Assembly (NCBI GenBank): GCA_036231565.1
Contig: JAZAHA010000058.1
Location: 62,001-126,000, forward strand
Reading direction: 5' to 3'
DNA length: 64,000 bases
Source: Maricaulis sp036231565
Lineage (GTDB): Bacteria > Pseudomonadota > Alphaproteobacteria > Caulobacterales > Maricaulaceae
Shown here: positions 43,199 through 52,203 of the stretch, in pieces
How positions within the stretch are numbered: position 1 is the stretch's first letter
Layout of the letters: each line of letters starts with the position of its first letter
The notes under the pieces: generated by a model
What the model was told of the DNA's origin: nothing
What the model saw: the letters and a program-made list of their open reading frames with translations, nothing else
Database searches by the model: none
Translations under genes and position numbers: made by a program

Positions 43199-44299
43199 CT
43201 ACTCCCGGCTCACCCGCACCAGCCGGCCGTTTTCCTCGTCCGTGACCAGCCAGACAGCGCCGTCGGGCGCCACCCGGACATCACGGATGCGCGCCTCAAC
43301 CTCGCCGAACAGCACCTCTTCGCCAACCACCGCGCCGTTCTCCAGATCGACCCGGCGCACATGGCCGGAGGGCACGTCAGCATCGCCGGAGATCAGGGCC
43401 GCGACCAGCAGATCGCCATCCCAGTCCGCGAACATGTCGCCGCGATAGATCGCCATCCCCGCGGGCGCAATCGAGGGCACCCAGACATGGATCGGGTCGG
43501 TCATGCCGGCATAGGTCTCGAACGGCGTGACCAGCGCACCGGTATAGTCGATGCCATGGCTGGCAATCGGCCAGCCGTAATTATTTCCTTCGGCCAGCAC
43601 ATTGATCTCGTCACCGCCCTGCGGCCCGTGCTCATTGGCATAGACCGTGCCGGTGACCGGATCGACCACGACAGCCTGGGGGTTGCGATGGCCGATCGAG
43701 AAGACGCCCGGCGCCGCGCCGTCGAAGGCCGAGCCCAAGGGCGTTCCGTCGTCGGCGAGGTGGACGAAACTGCCGAAATGGCTTTGCGGATCCTGCGCCT
43801 GTTCGCGAAAATCGAACCCCTCGCCGATCCCCAGCAGCAGGCTGCCATCCGCAAGAAAGGCAACACGCCCGCCATAATGCACATCGGTCCGGCGGCGCGG
43901 CGCGGCCGAGAACAGGGTCTCGAAATCCCTCAACGTGCCGTCTTCCAGCCGGCCCCGGCCCAGGTGCAGCGTATTGTCCCGCGGGCGCCCTTCAGACCAG
44001 GTCAGATAGACCCAGCCATTGGTTTCGAAGTCCGGATGAAGCACAACATCCAGCAGACCGCCCTGACCTGAATGGAGAACCTCCGGCACGCCGGAGACAG
44101 GTTCTGACAATGTCCCGTCTGCCGCGACGATACGCAGGCGCCCCGGCTTCTCGGTGACCAGCATGCGGCCATCGGGCAGGAAGGCGAGGCTCCAGGGGTG
44201 TTCCAGGCCTTCGACCCGGGTTTCCAGATCCGTCTGGGCAAGCGCCGGCACGGCGGCCAGCATCAGGGCCAGGCCCAGCGCGATCGGTTTTCCAGCCAT
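43199..44299 (-). CDS. PQQ-dependent sugar dehydrogenase (YliI/Asd-like)
   Basis: This 366-residue periplasmic six-bladed propeller enzyme has a signal peptide ending near VPALAQ. Family features are GLEHPWSLAFLPDGRMLVTEKPGRLRI and HPDFETNGWVYLTWS. GHRNPQAVVVDPVTGTVYANEHGPQGGDEINVL carries ligands of the quinone/calcium site in soluble PQQ aldose dehydrogenases. It should oxidise an aldose sugar to a lactone in the periplasm if PQQ is available. No PQQ biosynthesis genes are in the window. ATG 44299 begins a clean signal peptide and has GGGGGA upstream. It is divergent from the small membrane protein that follows. Confidence 0.92.
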   Translation of the reverse strand: MAGKPIALGLALMLAAVPALAQTDLETRVEGLEHPWSLAFLPDGRMLVTEKPGRLRIVAADGTLSEPVSGVPEVLHSGQGGLLDVVLHPDFETNGWVYLTWSEGRPRDNTLHLGRGRLEDGTLRDFETLFSAAPRRRTDVHYGGRVAFLADGSLLLGIGEGFDFREQAQDPQSHFGSFVHLADDGTPLGSAFDGAAPGVFSIGHRNPQAVVVDPVTGTVYANEHGPQGGDEINVLAEGNNYGWPIASHGIDYTGALVTPFETYAGMTDPIHVWVPSIAPAGMAIYRGDMFADWDGDLLVAALISGDADVPSGHVRRVDLENGAVVGEEVLFGEVEARIRDVRVAPDGAVWLVTDEENGRLVRVSRE

Positions 44300-44381
44300 C
44301 TCATCCCCCAAGCGAATTGTCGCCAATGAAGCCACACTATAGGCTCGACCTTCTGCTGTTGAGCCCAATTCGGGGGATGCC

Positions 44382-44855
44382 ATGGCCACGGCCCGCATGT
44401 TTATTGCCTACCTGCTCGCCGTCGTGACGGGCACTGTGCTGGTCAGCATCGCCAACACGCATGTCGTCCTGCAGGCCCTCGCTCGCGCCGGCGCCAGCAT
44501 CCCCACGCCCGTCCGGCTGGACGCGATCCGGCAGGACCTCGCCGGCTTCGCACCGACGCTTTTCGTGCTGATCCTGGTCGGCTTTGCCGTCGCCTTCCCG
44601 ATAGCCGGACTGCTGGGCCGGCTTCTGGGGCGCGGCTGGCGACGGCTGGGCTTCACCCTCGCCGGCGGCGCGGCGATTGCCGCCATCATGCTGGGAATCA
44701 CGGCCTTCTATGGCCAGGTCCTGGATGCCACGATCACGCCGGTCGCCTCCTCGCGCGATCTGCCCGGCCTCTTGACCCTGTGTCTGGGCGGAGCCGCCGC
44801 AGGCTTTGTGTTTGCCAGCCTGAAGCCACCCGTACACGCCGCGTCCCGGCGATAG
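44382..44855 (+). CDS. Small integral membrane protein of unknown function
   Basis: This 157-residue protein has four likely transmembrane helices (about 7-27, 58-80, 88-108 and 130-148). The periplasmic or loop segment between helices 1 and 2 contains ASIPTPVRLDAIRQDLAG. It shows no enzyme motif. It is short, Ala/Gly/Leu-rich, and ends with an Arg-rich tail. About 85 bp separate it from the first of the two unknown paralogues. The shared direction may place it in their transcript, but a promoter could lie in the gap. I do not recognise the family. Confidence 0.75.
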   Translation: MATARMFIAYLLAVVTGTVLVSIANTHVVLQALARAGASIPTPVRLDAIRQDLAGFAPTLFVLILVGFAVAFPIAGLLGRLLGRGWRRLGFTLAGGAAIAAIMLGITAFYGQVLDATITPVASSRDLPGLLTLCLGGAAAGFVFASLKPPVHAASRR

Positions 44856-44939
44856 GTCGCATTCGACTCAATTCCAAGCGCCGCAACAGACCTGCCCTTA
44901 AGTCCGGCCGGGTTAGTACCCTGCCCGGGAGGGTTCTTG

Positions 44940-46142
44940 ATGGCACGTGTCCGCGAAACCATGCGCTCGGATTTGCGCAACATCGTCAAGGGTGGCGCCA
45001 CGTCGCGGATCCTGGATCTGTATTCGATCGCCCAACGCTATGGCGAATACGACCGGCACAGCGCCAACCCCTTCTTCCTCCACCCGCGCCTGAACCGCTG
45101 CTTCATCATCAAGCACACCGTGCGCGTCCACGAACGCCCCTATGTGATGTCGTCACAGCCCGTGGTGACCAAGGTCCTGGTACCGCTGGCCGACAGCGAC
45201 CTGTCGCTGGGCGGACATGCCGTCTTCGTCGAAGAGATCGGCTTTGCCCAGAAAATGCGCACCCTGTTCGAGCGCCCGGACGAGCCGCACCTGCTCGACC
45301 TCGACCTGATCCGGTTGCGCGAGCTGGCGGCGCTGCCCAGCTTCGATCCGTTCATCCTGGCCGAACGCTATCGCGACCACGCCCGGCCGATCGACGAGCT
45401 GTATTTCAACATTTCCGACCATGAGAAGGAGCGCATGGAGGACTCCGTGGCGCGCCAGATCGTCGACGTGGTCAGCCTCGCTTTCGGCGATCATTCCCAG
45501 CAGGACAAGGACCGCGCCCTGCGCTTCACCCGGCAATTGCTGGCCTGCGACCTGGACGGCCGGCTGAGCGATCTGCGCCGTTCGCTGGACATGACGGAGA
45601 TGGAGTTCCGCTCCGGCATCTTCGGCTGGCGCGGAATTCTCTACTATCGCTACCACATGAACGAGGCGCTCTCGGCACTGAAAAGCTTCATCCAGCAGAT
45701 CAAGGCGGTCTCGATCGTAGGCGCCAGCGAGCACGAATATTCCGAGCTGCAGCACATGCGCCATGCCATCATCGACGAGACCAGGCACCGCTGGGCCTGC
45801 CTGACGACAGTCATGGAGGAGTACGAGACCGTATTCGGCCGCTTCTGCCGCGGCGAGGATGCCAACGGTTTCCGGAACTTCCTCCTCAAAGCGCCCTCGC
45901 TCTTTTATGATGTGGGGAGCGATCTTTCGGTCGTGGGGCACGTGCCCGGCTACTGGCGCTACTGGGCGAAGCAGAATTCCAAGGGCTTCCTGCACGCCCG
46001 CGAGGCGGTGACGCTGTTCTCGGACTTCATCGCCAGCGTAACCCGCACCGCTCCCGGCGCCGGCCATAGCGGCACGGAAGCCCGCCGGCGCCTGCGCTCA
46101 CCCATACCGCAACCGGTCGTCGTGACGACGGACGCGGCCTGA
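44940..46142 (+). CDS. Uncharacterised 400-residue protein, first paralogue
   Basis: This soluble 400-residue protein of no recognised family shares its whole length with the gene at 46284. Shared blocks are VKGGATSRILDLYSI near the start, FIIKHTVR-HERPYV, the LSLGGHAVFVEE block, LAALPSFDPFILAERY, and DELYFNIS. GIFGWRGILYYRY in the middle and FLLKAPSLFYDVGSDLSVVGHV near the end are also shared. There is no signal peptide, membrane helix or P-loop. ATG 44940 has GGGAGG eight bases upstream, preferred over a TTG one codon earlier. The C-terminal 30 residues are Arg/Pro-rich and absent from the paralogue. The conserved Trp, Tyr, His and Asp blocks suggest a folded binding or structural protein. 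Function unknown. Confidence 0.8.
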   Translation: MARVRETMRSDLRNIVKGGATSRILDLYSIAQRYGEYDRHSANPFFLHPRLNRCFIIKHTVRVHERPYVMSSQPVVTKVLVPLADSDLSLGGHAVFVEEIGFAQKMRTLFERPDEPHLLDLDLIRLRELAALPSFDPFILAERYRDHARPIDELYFNISDHEKERMEDSVARQIVDVVSLAFGDHSQQDKDRALRFTRQLLACDLDGRLSDLRRSLDMTEMEFRSGIFGWRGILYYRYHMNEALSALKSFIQQIKAVSIVGASEHEYSELQHMRHAIIDETRHRWACLTTVMEEYETVFGRFCRGEDANGFRNFLLKAPSLFYDVGSDLSVVGHVPGYWRYWAKQNSKGFLHAREAVTLFSDFIASVTRTAPGAGHSGTEARRRLRSPIPQPVVVTTDAA

Positions 46143-46166
46143 GGCCGCCCCATCGTCCTGCCCGCC

Positions 46167-46199
46167 GGGGCTGCTGCCCACCGTTCAGGCAGCAGCCCC
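46167..46199 (+). terminator. Strong hairpin after the first unknown paralogue
   Basis: A perfect 12-bp stem (GGGGCTGCTGCC with GGCAGCAGCCCC, 9-base loop) starts 24 bp after the stop codon. No T-tract follows, so it may be an mRNA-stabilising or weak termination structure rather than a full intrinsic terminator. Confidence 0.5.
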
Positions 46200-46283
46200 G
46201 CATGCAGTGCAAAGCCGAAAGGTCATTCGATATTAAGCTGTTCCCGCTAGCGTTGCGGCGCTGGAGCAATCGGGACGGAATGA

Positions 46284-47429
46284 ATGAGCGGGTCAGACAG
46301 AAGCAGCCTTCGCCGGATCGTGCGTGGCGGTGCGACACCCCGCATTCTCGACCTGTGGTCGATCCACCGCAAATACGGCCAGACCCTGGAATTCGCGGCG
46401 AAGCCCTTCTTCCGCAATGTGCGGCTGAATGCCAGCTTCATGCTGAAACACACTGTCCGCCCGCATGACCGTCCCTATCTGCTGACCGAGAACCCGGTCG
46501 CGACCAAGCTGATCATTCCCGTGTCCGTCGACGATCTGGCGATGGGCGGGCATTCCTTCTTTGTAGAGGAAAAGGGGTTTGATCGCCGGCTCAAGGAATT
46601 CCTGGGCACCGGCTCGATCAATCCGAAATTCGAGGCCGACCTGCAGCGGGTGAAGGAACTCGCGGCGATGCCCTCCTTCGACCCCTTCCTGCTTGCCGAC
46701 CGGTATGCCACCGGCGAACGTCCCGTCGGCCGCTTCTATTTCAATATCTCGCCGGACGAGCAGGAAGCGATGCTGGGCCATGTGACCCGGCAGATCTTCG
46801 GCATCGTCAACCTGGCTTTCAACGACGAGATCCTGAGCCCGAATGACGATCGCGCCCGCAAGTTTGCCCGCCAGCTTCTGGATGGCGAGGACAAGCAGAA
46901 ACTGACCGGTCTGCGCGAGACCCTCGGCATGAGCGAAGAGCAGTATGAAGAGGGCATTTTCGGCTGGAAGGGCATTCTCTACTACCGCTGGCGCATCCGT
47001 GAAGCCCGCGACGGGTTGCGGCAATTCCTGGTCGAACTCAACAATGTCACCGTTCGGGGTGCGACCTGGGAAGAGAACAAGGAAGTCAACGATATCCGCC
47101 GCGCCATCCTGAAAATGGCCAAGGATCGCTGGACCGCCCTGACCACGGTGATCGACGACTACGACGCCCAGTACACACGTTTCTGCAAGGGCGGCGATCC
47201 GACAGCGATCCGGGACTTCCTGCTCAAGGCGCCGGCCTATTTCGGCCAGCTGGGCAGCGACCTCTCGGCGGTCACCCATGTGACCTCGTTCTGGAATTAC
47301 TGGTGGACGGACCGGGAGAAAGGCAGCCTGTCGGCCGACGACGCGCTGGACATCTTCCCCAGCTTCCTGCGCTCGCTGACGCGCACCTCCGAAGACATCC
47401 ACTATACCGACGTGCGCACGGCCATCTGA
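46284..47429 (+). CDS. Uncharacterised 381-residue protein, second paralogue
   Basis: This 381-residue soluble protein is paralogous over its full length to the gene 141 bp upstream. Blocks in common include RIVRGGATPRILDLWSI, FMLKHTVRPHDRPYLL, PVATKLIIPV, LAMGGHSFFVEE and LAAMPSFDPFLLADRY. Further along are FYFNIS, GIFGWKGILYYRW, RFCKGGDPTAIRDFLLKAP and the final GSDLSAVTHVTSFWNYWW. There are no membrane segments, secretion signal or known catalytic motif. The ribosome-binding site is weak (GGA before ATG 46284). A solid terminator follows at 47456. The duplication looks old, since identity is spread in blocks rather than uniform. I do not recognise the family. Confidence 0.8.
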   Translation: MSGSDRSSLRRIVRGGATPRILDLWSIHRKYGQTLEFAAKPFFRNVRLNASFMLKHTVRPHDRPYLLTENPVATKLIIPVSVDDLAMGGHSFFVEEKGFDRRLKEFLGTGSINPKFEADLQRVKELAAMPSFDPFLLADRYATGERPVGRFYFNISPDEQEAMLGHVTRQIFGIVNLAFNDEILSPNDDRARKFARQLLDGEDKQKLTGLRETLGMSEEQYEEGIFGWKGILYYRWRIREARDGLRQFLVELNNVTVRGATWEENKEVNDIRRAILKMAKDRWTALTTVIDDYDAQYTRFCKGGDPTAIRDFLLKAPAYFGQLGSDLSAVTHVTSFWNYWWTDREKGSLSADDALDIFPSFLRSLTRTSEDIHYTDVRTAI

Positions 47430-47455
47430 CGGCCAGGCCCGGACCGAAGAATCAA

Positions 47456-47493
47456 GACGGCCGGCCCGCTTGGCGGACCGGCCGTCCTGTTTT
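47456..47493 (+). terminator. Intrinsic terminator after the unknown paralogue pair
   Basis: A long interrupted stem (GACGGCCGG with CCGGCCGTC, one mismatch, then CCGC with GCGG, 3-base loop) is followed by CTGTTTT. It lies 26 bp after the stop codon, between convergent genes. Confidence 0.8.
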
Positions 47494-47502
47494 CTGCCTG
47501 CG

Positions 47503-50500
47503 CTATTCGACGGTGACGCGGACGAGATTATCGTCTGAATCGCGGTCGATCAGCTTGTTGTAGGGATCGATACCGGCATAGAGCGGCTGCTCGTCGACGA
47601 TGAGCTCGATACGCATCGTGGTCTCGTCGATCCGGTGTTTCTCCATGTAGAGCACGTGATCGCTGCCTTCATAGGCATCGTCGAGATTCTCCGAGAACAG
47701 GCCGATATCGATCATGTAGTCGATATCCTCCTCGGTCTGCTCGCCGGCCCCGTCGGCCTCGAACTTGTGCGCCTCGATCTCGATGGCGACATCCCAGCGG
47801 CCGTCCTCACGCTCGCTCGCGGTTGCCGAAACGGCTTCCAGGTCGAACACGACGATCCGCTCGAAGAAGTCGTGGATCACGCTTTCCCATTCCGGCCCGG
47901 CTTCAGCACGCAGGATCCGCAGGAAGTCGAGCGTCGTGGCATACGGGTCGGTAGAGTAGGCCCGTTCGGCGATCAGCTGCTGCATGACCCGGTTCACCGC
48001 ATCCTCGCCGAGATAGTCGGCCAAGGCATACATGATCACCGCACCCTTGCGGTAATGGATGTAGGGCTGGTTCTCGACCCGGTAGAGCGGCAATTCCTCG
48101 ATCGACTCGGAGCCGCGAGCGGACAGATAGCTGTCGAGCTCGTACTTCAGGAAGCGGCGCATATGGTCTTCGCCATATTCCTCGCGCATCACCATCAGCG
48201 CCGAGTACTGGGCGAAGGTTTCCACCAGCATGGTCGAACCCTGCACATTCGCCCCCAGCACCTGGTGTGCCCACCACTGGTGCGCCGCCTCGTGTGCGGT
48301 CACGTAGTAGACATAGTCAATCTCCGACGGATCCGAGAGATTGGCGATGAAGCCGATGCCCTCGGAATACGGTATCGTGTTGGGGAAGGACTGCGCGAAG
48401 GTCTGGTAGGCCGGGAATTCCAGGATCCGGAACTGCCGGTACTGGAACGGGCTGAAATGCTCCGAGAAATAGGCCAGCGAGTCGGCCGAGGCCTCGAGCA
48501 TCCGGTCCACATTCCAGGCATGGTCGGGATGATAGAAGACCTGCAGGTTGATCCCGTCCTGCTCCCGCTCGGCCTCCTCATAATCGGCGGAGAGCCACGA
48601 GTAGAAGTTCAGGATCGGCCGGTCCATCACGTATTCGAAGTACCGGCGGCCATTCTCTTCCCATTCGCGTTCCAGATATCCCGGTGCGACGGCGATCTGG
48701 TCGGCCGAGGTCGACACGATCGTGCGGAAGGTGACGTAGTGGGACCCGGTCAGACCGTTCTCGTCCCAATGGCTTTCGTCTTCCAGCGGGAAGGCCCGGT
48801 CGATGGGCTCCAGCCCTTCACGCCGGCGTTGCTGGCGGTCCTGAAGGCGCCAATTGCTGTTGAAGCCGATATTGGCCATCGACTCGCCATTGTTGAAGAA
48901 GGTGCCGTTGTAGTTGACCGTGCTGACATTGCCCGCATTGCGGAAGCCGGGATTGGACCGCTCGACCGAGAAGTCGAACGTTCGCGTCTCGCCCGGCTGC
49001 ATGGGCGTGTCGAAGCGGAAGGAATAGGTCAGGAAACGCGGATCTTCCGCATCGACCTGCCCGCCCTGCGCCTCTTGTGACAGCACCGTCGTACCGTAGC
49101 CGTACGATACCCACAGCGTGTCGATGGGGGTGTCCGTCTGGTTTTCCAGCACATACTGGCCCCGCGCCGTGTAGCGGCGTTCGGAGGGGTAGATATCCAC
49201 CTCATAGGCGGTTTCCACGATGGTCGGCTGATCGACATCCTCCAGGTAGAGATACTCCCGCTCATACTCGGCCTGCAGCCCGCGGAAGTCGTTGGAGGAC
49301 AGGTACTCGTTGCGGATATTCGTGTTGTAGAAGATCCAGCCGCCTGTGCCGGCGATACCGGCCAGGGCCACAACGATCAGACCGGCCGTTGCCGGCGTCA
49401 TGCCGCGGCCGAATGCCCCGAGACGGGCCAGGATCGGCGACAGCGAGCCGCGGCTCCAGAGCCTGTAGGAAATGACGAGCAGGAGCAGGGCCCAGAACGA
49501 CCAGTAGGCATAGAACCAGAGCGAAATGCCGAGGAAGTGCCCGTACCCGTTCATGTCGGAATAGGCTGCACCGGGCGCGCTGCCATACTGATAGAGATTA
49601 TGGTCGAGCCCCATCTGCGACATCACGATCGAGACGATGAGGAAGACCAGCATGAAGGCCATGCCCAGCCAGCGGTTATTCATCAGAACCTGGGCGAAAA
49701 TCGCCAGGGCTGCGAAAATCGCCGTCGGCAGGATCATCCCGACCAGACCGCGGAGGGCATATTGATCCCATTCGACCGGGGCAAAGCCCTGGATCATCTG
49801 GGACACGCCACCGGCTACCAGGGCCAGGCCGATCAGGCTGACCACGACTAGGCACAAGGCCAGGAATTTGGTCGCCATGAACACCCAGCTCGGTGTCGGC
49901 GTCGCATCCACGATGTAGGAGAAGCCGACCCGGCGCTCGCGCCACATCACTTCCGCTGCGTAGTAGATCACCACGACACTGGGGAGCCATGAAAAGGCGC
50001 CGTTGATGACGTCGATCATGATCCGCGTCACCGGATAGTTCGGTGTGCCGTAGTACTCATTGCCCAGGAAGAAGCCCGGAACGGTGTTGAGCAGCCCCAG
50101 GACCAGCAGGATCCAGAAAGCGACATTGAACACCACGCCCTTGAACTCGAAGCTCAGCCGAGCGAGGAATTGCTGGAAGGCGGCTCCACCATCGAGACGC
50201 GGCGTCACACGCGGCAGCTCGATTTCTGAAATAGCGTTGGCAGAGCCCGCTGCAGCGACCGTCCCGGCGCGCTTGCGGCCGGGCAATTTGAAACTGCCCT
50301 GGCGGAAGCGGAATGTCGCGACATTGATCGCCAGAAGCACCAGGCCGAAACCGATCCAGAGCAGGCGGTTTTGCATCATCACGCCTTCGAACGCGACAAC
50401 CCGCTCGTTCTGGTCGAATACGGTCCAATAGCGGGTGACCTCGCCGAACGTGTTGAACCCGAAGGGGTCGATGAGCGCGAGCATGTCGCGCAGGTCCGGT

Positions 50501-51093
50501 TGGGACTGGGACAGGCCAACACCGACAAAATAAAGGACCAGCAGCGCCACGAAGGCCGCATAGGTCGCGATGGTCGAGCGCGTGAAATTCGCCACCGTGA
50601 ACAGGATCGTGCCGATCACCCACAGATTGACCAGCCCGAACACAGCGAACAGATAGGGATACCAGGAGAGATTCGTCGGCCCGACCAGCTCCGGGTCGAG
50701 CCAGGGCATGACGCTGCCGGCGAGGAAGGCCAGCGGCACGGCCGAAAACACCAGGGCCGTGATGACGAAACCGCCGATGAAGCGGCCGAGTACGAAGTCG
50801 AATTCCCGCACGGGCCGCGAATAGAACAGTTCCGACGTCTTGAACCCGAAGTCGCGCAACACGCCGGACGACAGGAAGACCGTCGGTATGATCGCCCCGA
50901 ATATCGAGAAGATCAGGATGTTTAGGGTCAGCGCGTTGGGCGAGTTGATGTTGACGGATCCACCGCCGCCGACCTGGATCTGGTCGATCGTCACCCCGCC
51001 GAATACGAGCAGGAAGAAGATCGCGAAAATGGCAATGGATGCCGGCGAAAAGAGCTGAAACCGGAATTCGAATCCGGCGATTTTCCAGAGCAT
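47503..51093 (-). CDS. ABC-2 type permease fused to M1-family aminopeptidase
   Basis: This 1196-residue inner-membrane fusion has two ABC-2 permease-like halves, each with about six helices (residues 1-270 and 320-610). The C-terminal half (about 650-1170) is an extracytoplasmic M1 zinc aminopeptidase-like domain. Its zinc motif is HEAAHQWWAH with a downstream Glu in MLVETFAQYSALM. ATG 51093 has GGGAGG seven bases upstream. It pairs with the ABC ATPase gene, whose stop codon lies 22 bp before this start. The family is seen in many proteobacteria, but its substrate is not known to me; peptide processing coupled to transport is inferred. No residues appear missing. Confidence 0.9.
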   Translation of the reverse strand: MLWKIAGFEFRFQLFSPASIAIFAIFFLLVFGGVTIDQIQVGGGGSVNINSPNALTLNILIFSIFGAIIPTVFLSSGVLRDFGFKTSELFYSRPVREFDFVLGRFIGGFVITALVFSAVPLAFLAGSVMPWLDPELVGPTNLSWYPYLFAVFGLVNLWVIGTILFTVANFTRSTIATYAAFVALLVLYFVGVGLSQSQPDLRDMLALIDPFGFNTFGEVTRYWTVFDQNERVVAFEGVMMQNRLLWIGFGLVLLAINVATFRFRQGSFKLPGRKRAGTVAAAGSANAISEIELPRVTPRLDGGAAFQQFLARLSFEFKGVVFNVAFWILLVLGLLNTVPGFFLGNEYYGTPNYPVTRIMIDVINGAFSWLPSVVVIYYAAEVMWRERRVGFSYIVDATPTPSWVFMATKFLALCLVVVSLIGLALVAGGVSQMIQGFAPVEWDQYALRGLVGMILPTAIFAALAIFAQVLMNNRWLGMAFMLVFLIVSIVMSQMGLDHNLYQYGSAPGAAYSDMNGYGHFLGISLWFYAYWSFWALLLLVISYRLWSRGSLSPILARLGAFGRGMTPATAGLIVVALAGIAGTGGWIFYNTNIRNEYLSSNDFRGLQAEYEREYLYLEDVDQPTIVETAYEVDIYPSERRYTARGQYVLENQTDTPIDTLWVSYGYGTTVLSQEAQGGQVDAEDPRFLTYSFRFDTPMQPGETRTFDFSVERSNPGFRNAGNVSTVNYNGTFFNNGESMANIGFNSNWRLQDRQQRRREGLEPIDRAFPLEDESHWDENGLTGSHYVTFRTIVSTSADQIAVAPGYLEREWEENGRRYFEYVMDRPILNFYSWLSADYEEAEREQDGINLQVFYHPDHAWNVDRMLEASADSLAYFSEHFSPFQYRQFRILEFPAYQTFAQSFPNTIPYSEGIGFIANLSDPSEIDYVYYVTAHEAAHQWWAHQVLGANVQGSTMLVETFAQYSALMVMREEYGEDHMRRFLKYELDSYLSARGSESIEELPLYRVENQPYIHYRKGAVIMYALADYLGEDAVNRVMQQLIAERAYSTDPYATTLDFLRILRAEAGPEWESVIHDFFERIVVFDLEAVSATASEREDGRWDVAIEIEAHKFEADGAGEQTEEDIDYMIDIGLFSENLDDAYEGSDHVLYMEKHRIDETTMRIELIVDEQPLYAGIDPYNKLIDRDSDDNLVRVTVE

Positions 51094-51115
51094 GGCTAAG
51101 CCTCCCTCGCGCCGC

Positions 51116-52003
51116 TTACGCAGCGTTGGCGGCCCGGCGGCCGTCGGTGATGGTGGCGAAATAGACATCCTCGAGATCCGGCGTCGCGGCTTCGAACCCC
51201 TCGCCCGGATCGGTCTCCGACAGGACCCGTACCAGAACCTGGCCCATCGTCAGACGCTCGGAAATAACATTGAGACGGGAGCGCACAGCCGGCAGCTCAC
51301 CCTTGGCCACCGTCTTCGCCCAGACCTTGCCGCTCAGCTCGGCAATCAGGTCCGCCGGAGCGCCCTGCGCAACGATCTTGCCGCCATTCATGATCGCCAT
51401 GGCCGGGCAGAGATCGGCGACGTCCTCGACGATATGGGTCGACAGGATGACGACGACATTCTCGCCGATTTCGGACAGGAGATTGTGGAAGCGGTTGCGC
51501 TCTTCCGGATCGAGGCCGGCCGTCGGTTCGTCGACGATGATGAGCTTGGGGTCCCCGAGCAGCGCCTGGGCAATGCCGAAACGCTGGCGCATGCCGCCGG
51601 AATAGCTGGCGACCGACTTGCCGGCATGCTGGGTGAGATTGGTCTGTTCCAGCAGGGCTTCGACGACCTGCTTGCGCTCCTTGCCGTTCGAGATGCCCTT
51701 GAGCACGGCCAGATGATCCAGCATCGCGCGGGCTGACATGCGCGGATAGACGCCGAAATCCTGCGGCAGATAGCCCAGCACAGCGCGCAGGGCCTTGGGT
51801 TCCCGCACGATATCGATACCGTCGAACTTGGCCGTACCACTGTCCGGAGCCTGCAACGTCGCCAGGGTGCGCATCAGCGTCGACTTGCCCGCACCGTTCG
51901 GGCCGAGCAGACCGAACATGCCCTTGGGAATGTTCAGCGTGACACCGTCCATGGCGCGCACACCGCCCGCGTAAGTCTTCGTAAGATTGTTGATTTCCAG
52001 CAT
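51116..52003 (-). CDS. ABC transporter ATP-binding protein
   Basis: This 295-residue cytosolic ATPase has Walker A GPNGAGKST (near residue 40), Q-loop YLPQDFG and signature SYSGGMRQRFG. Walker B with D-loop is LIIVDEPTAGLD, and the switch His is in STHIVED. The SGGMRQR form and C-terminal extension fit exporters of the ABC-2/DrrA-like class. It is 22 bp upstream of the permease-peptidase fusion and is its obvious energising partner. About 200 bp separate its start from that of the divergent ABC-F gene, where both promoters must lie. Confidence 0.92.
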   Translation of the reverse strand: MLEINNLTKTYAGGVRAMDGVTLNIPKGMFGLLGPNGAGKSTLMRTLATLQAPDSGTAKFDGIDIVREPKALRAVLGYLPQDFGVYPRMSARAMLDHLAVLKGISNGKERKQVVEALLEQTNLTQHAGKSVASYSGGMRQRFGIAQALLGDPKLIIVDEPTAGLDPEERNRFHNLLSEIGENVVVILSTHIVEDVADLCPAMAIMNGGKIVAQGAPADLIAELSGKVWAKTVAKGELPAVRSRLNVISERLTMGQVLVRVLSETDPGEGFEAATPDLEDVYFATITDGRRAANAA

Positions 52004-52203
52004 GTCCCGTCGCGGCCCCCGCGAGCCGCCTCCCCTGAAAATGGCAAAATTGGGGCAAGACTAGGCCTGTCCCGGTTCGGGCACAAATGAGCCTTTGTAC
52101 AGAAACCCCACCAGAGGGACGGTTATTCCCATTGTCCCCCCCTTGAGGCACCGAGTGCCGGAAACCCGTGACGGCAGGCCCGCGCGATTGTATGCGTCGG
52201 CGC

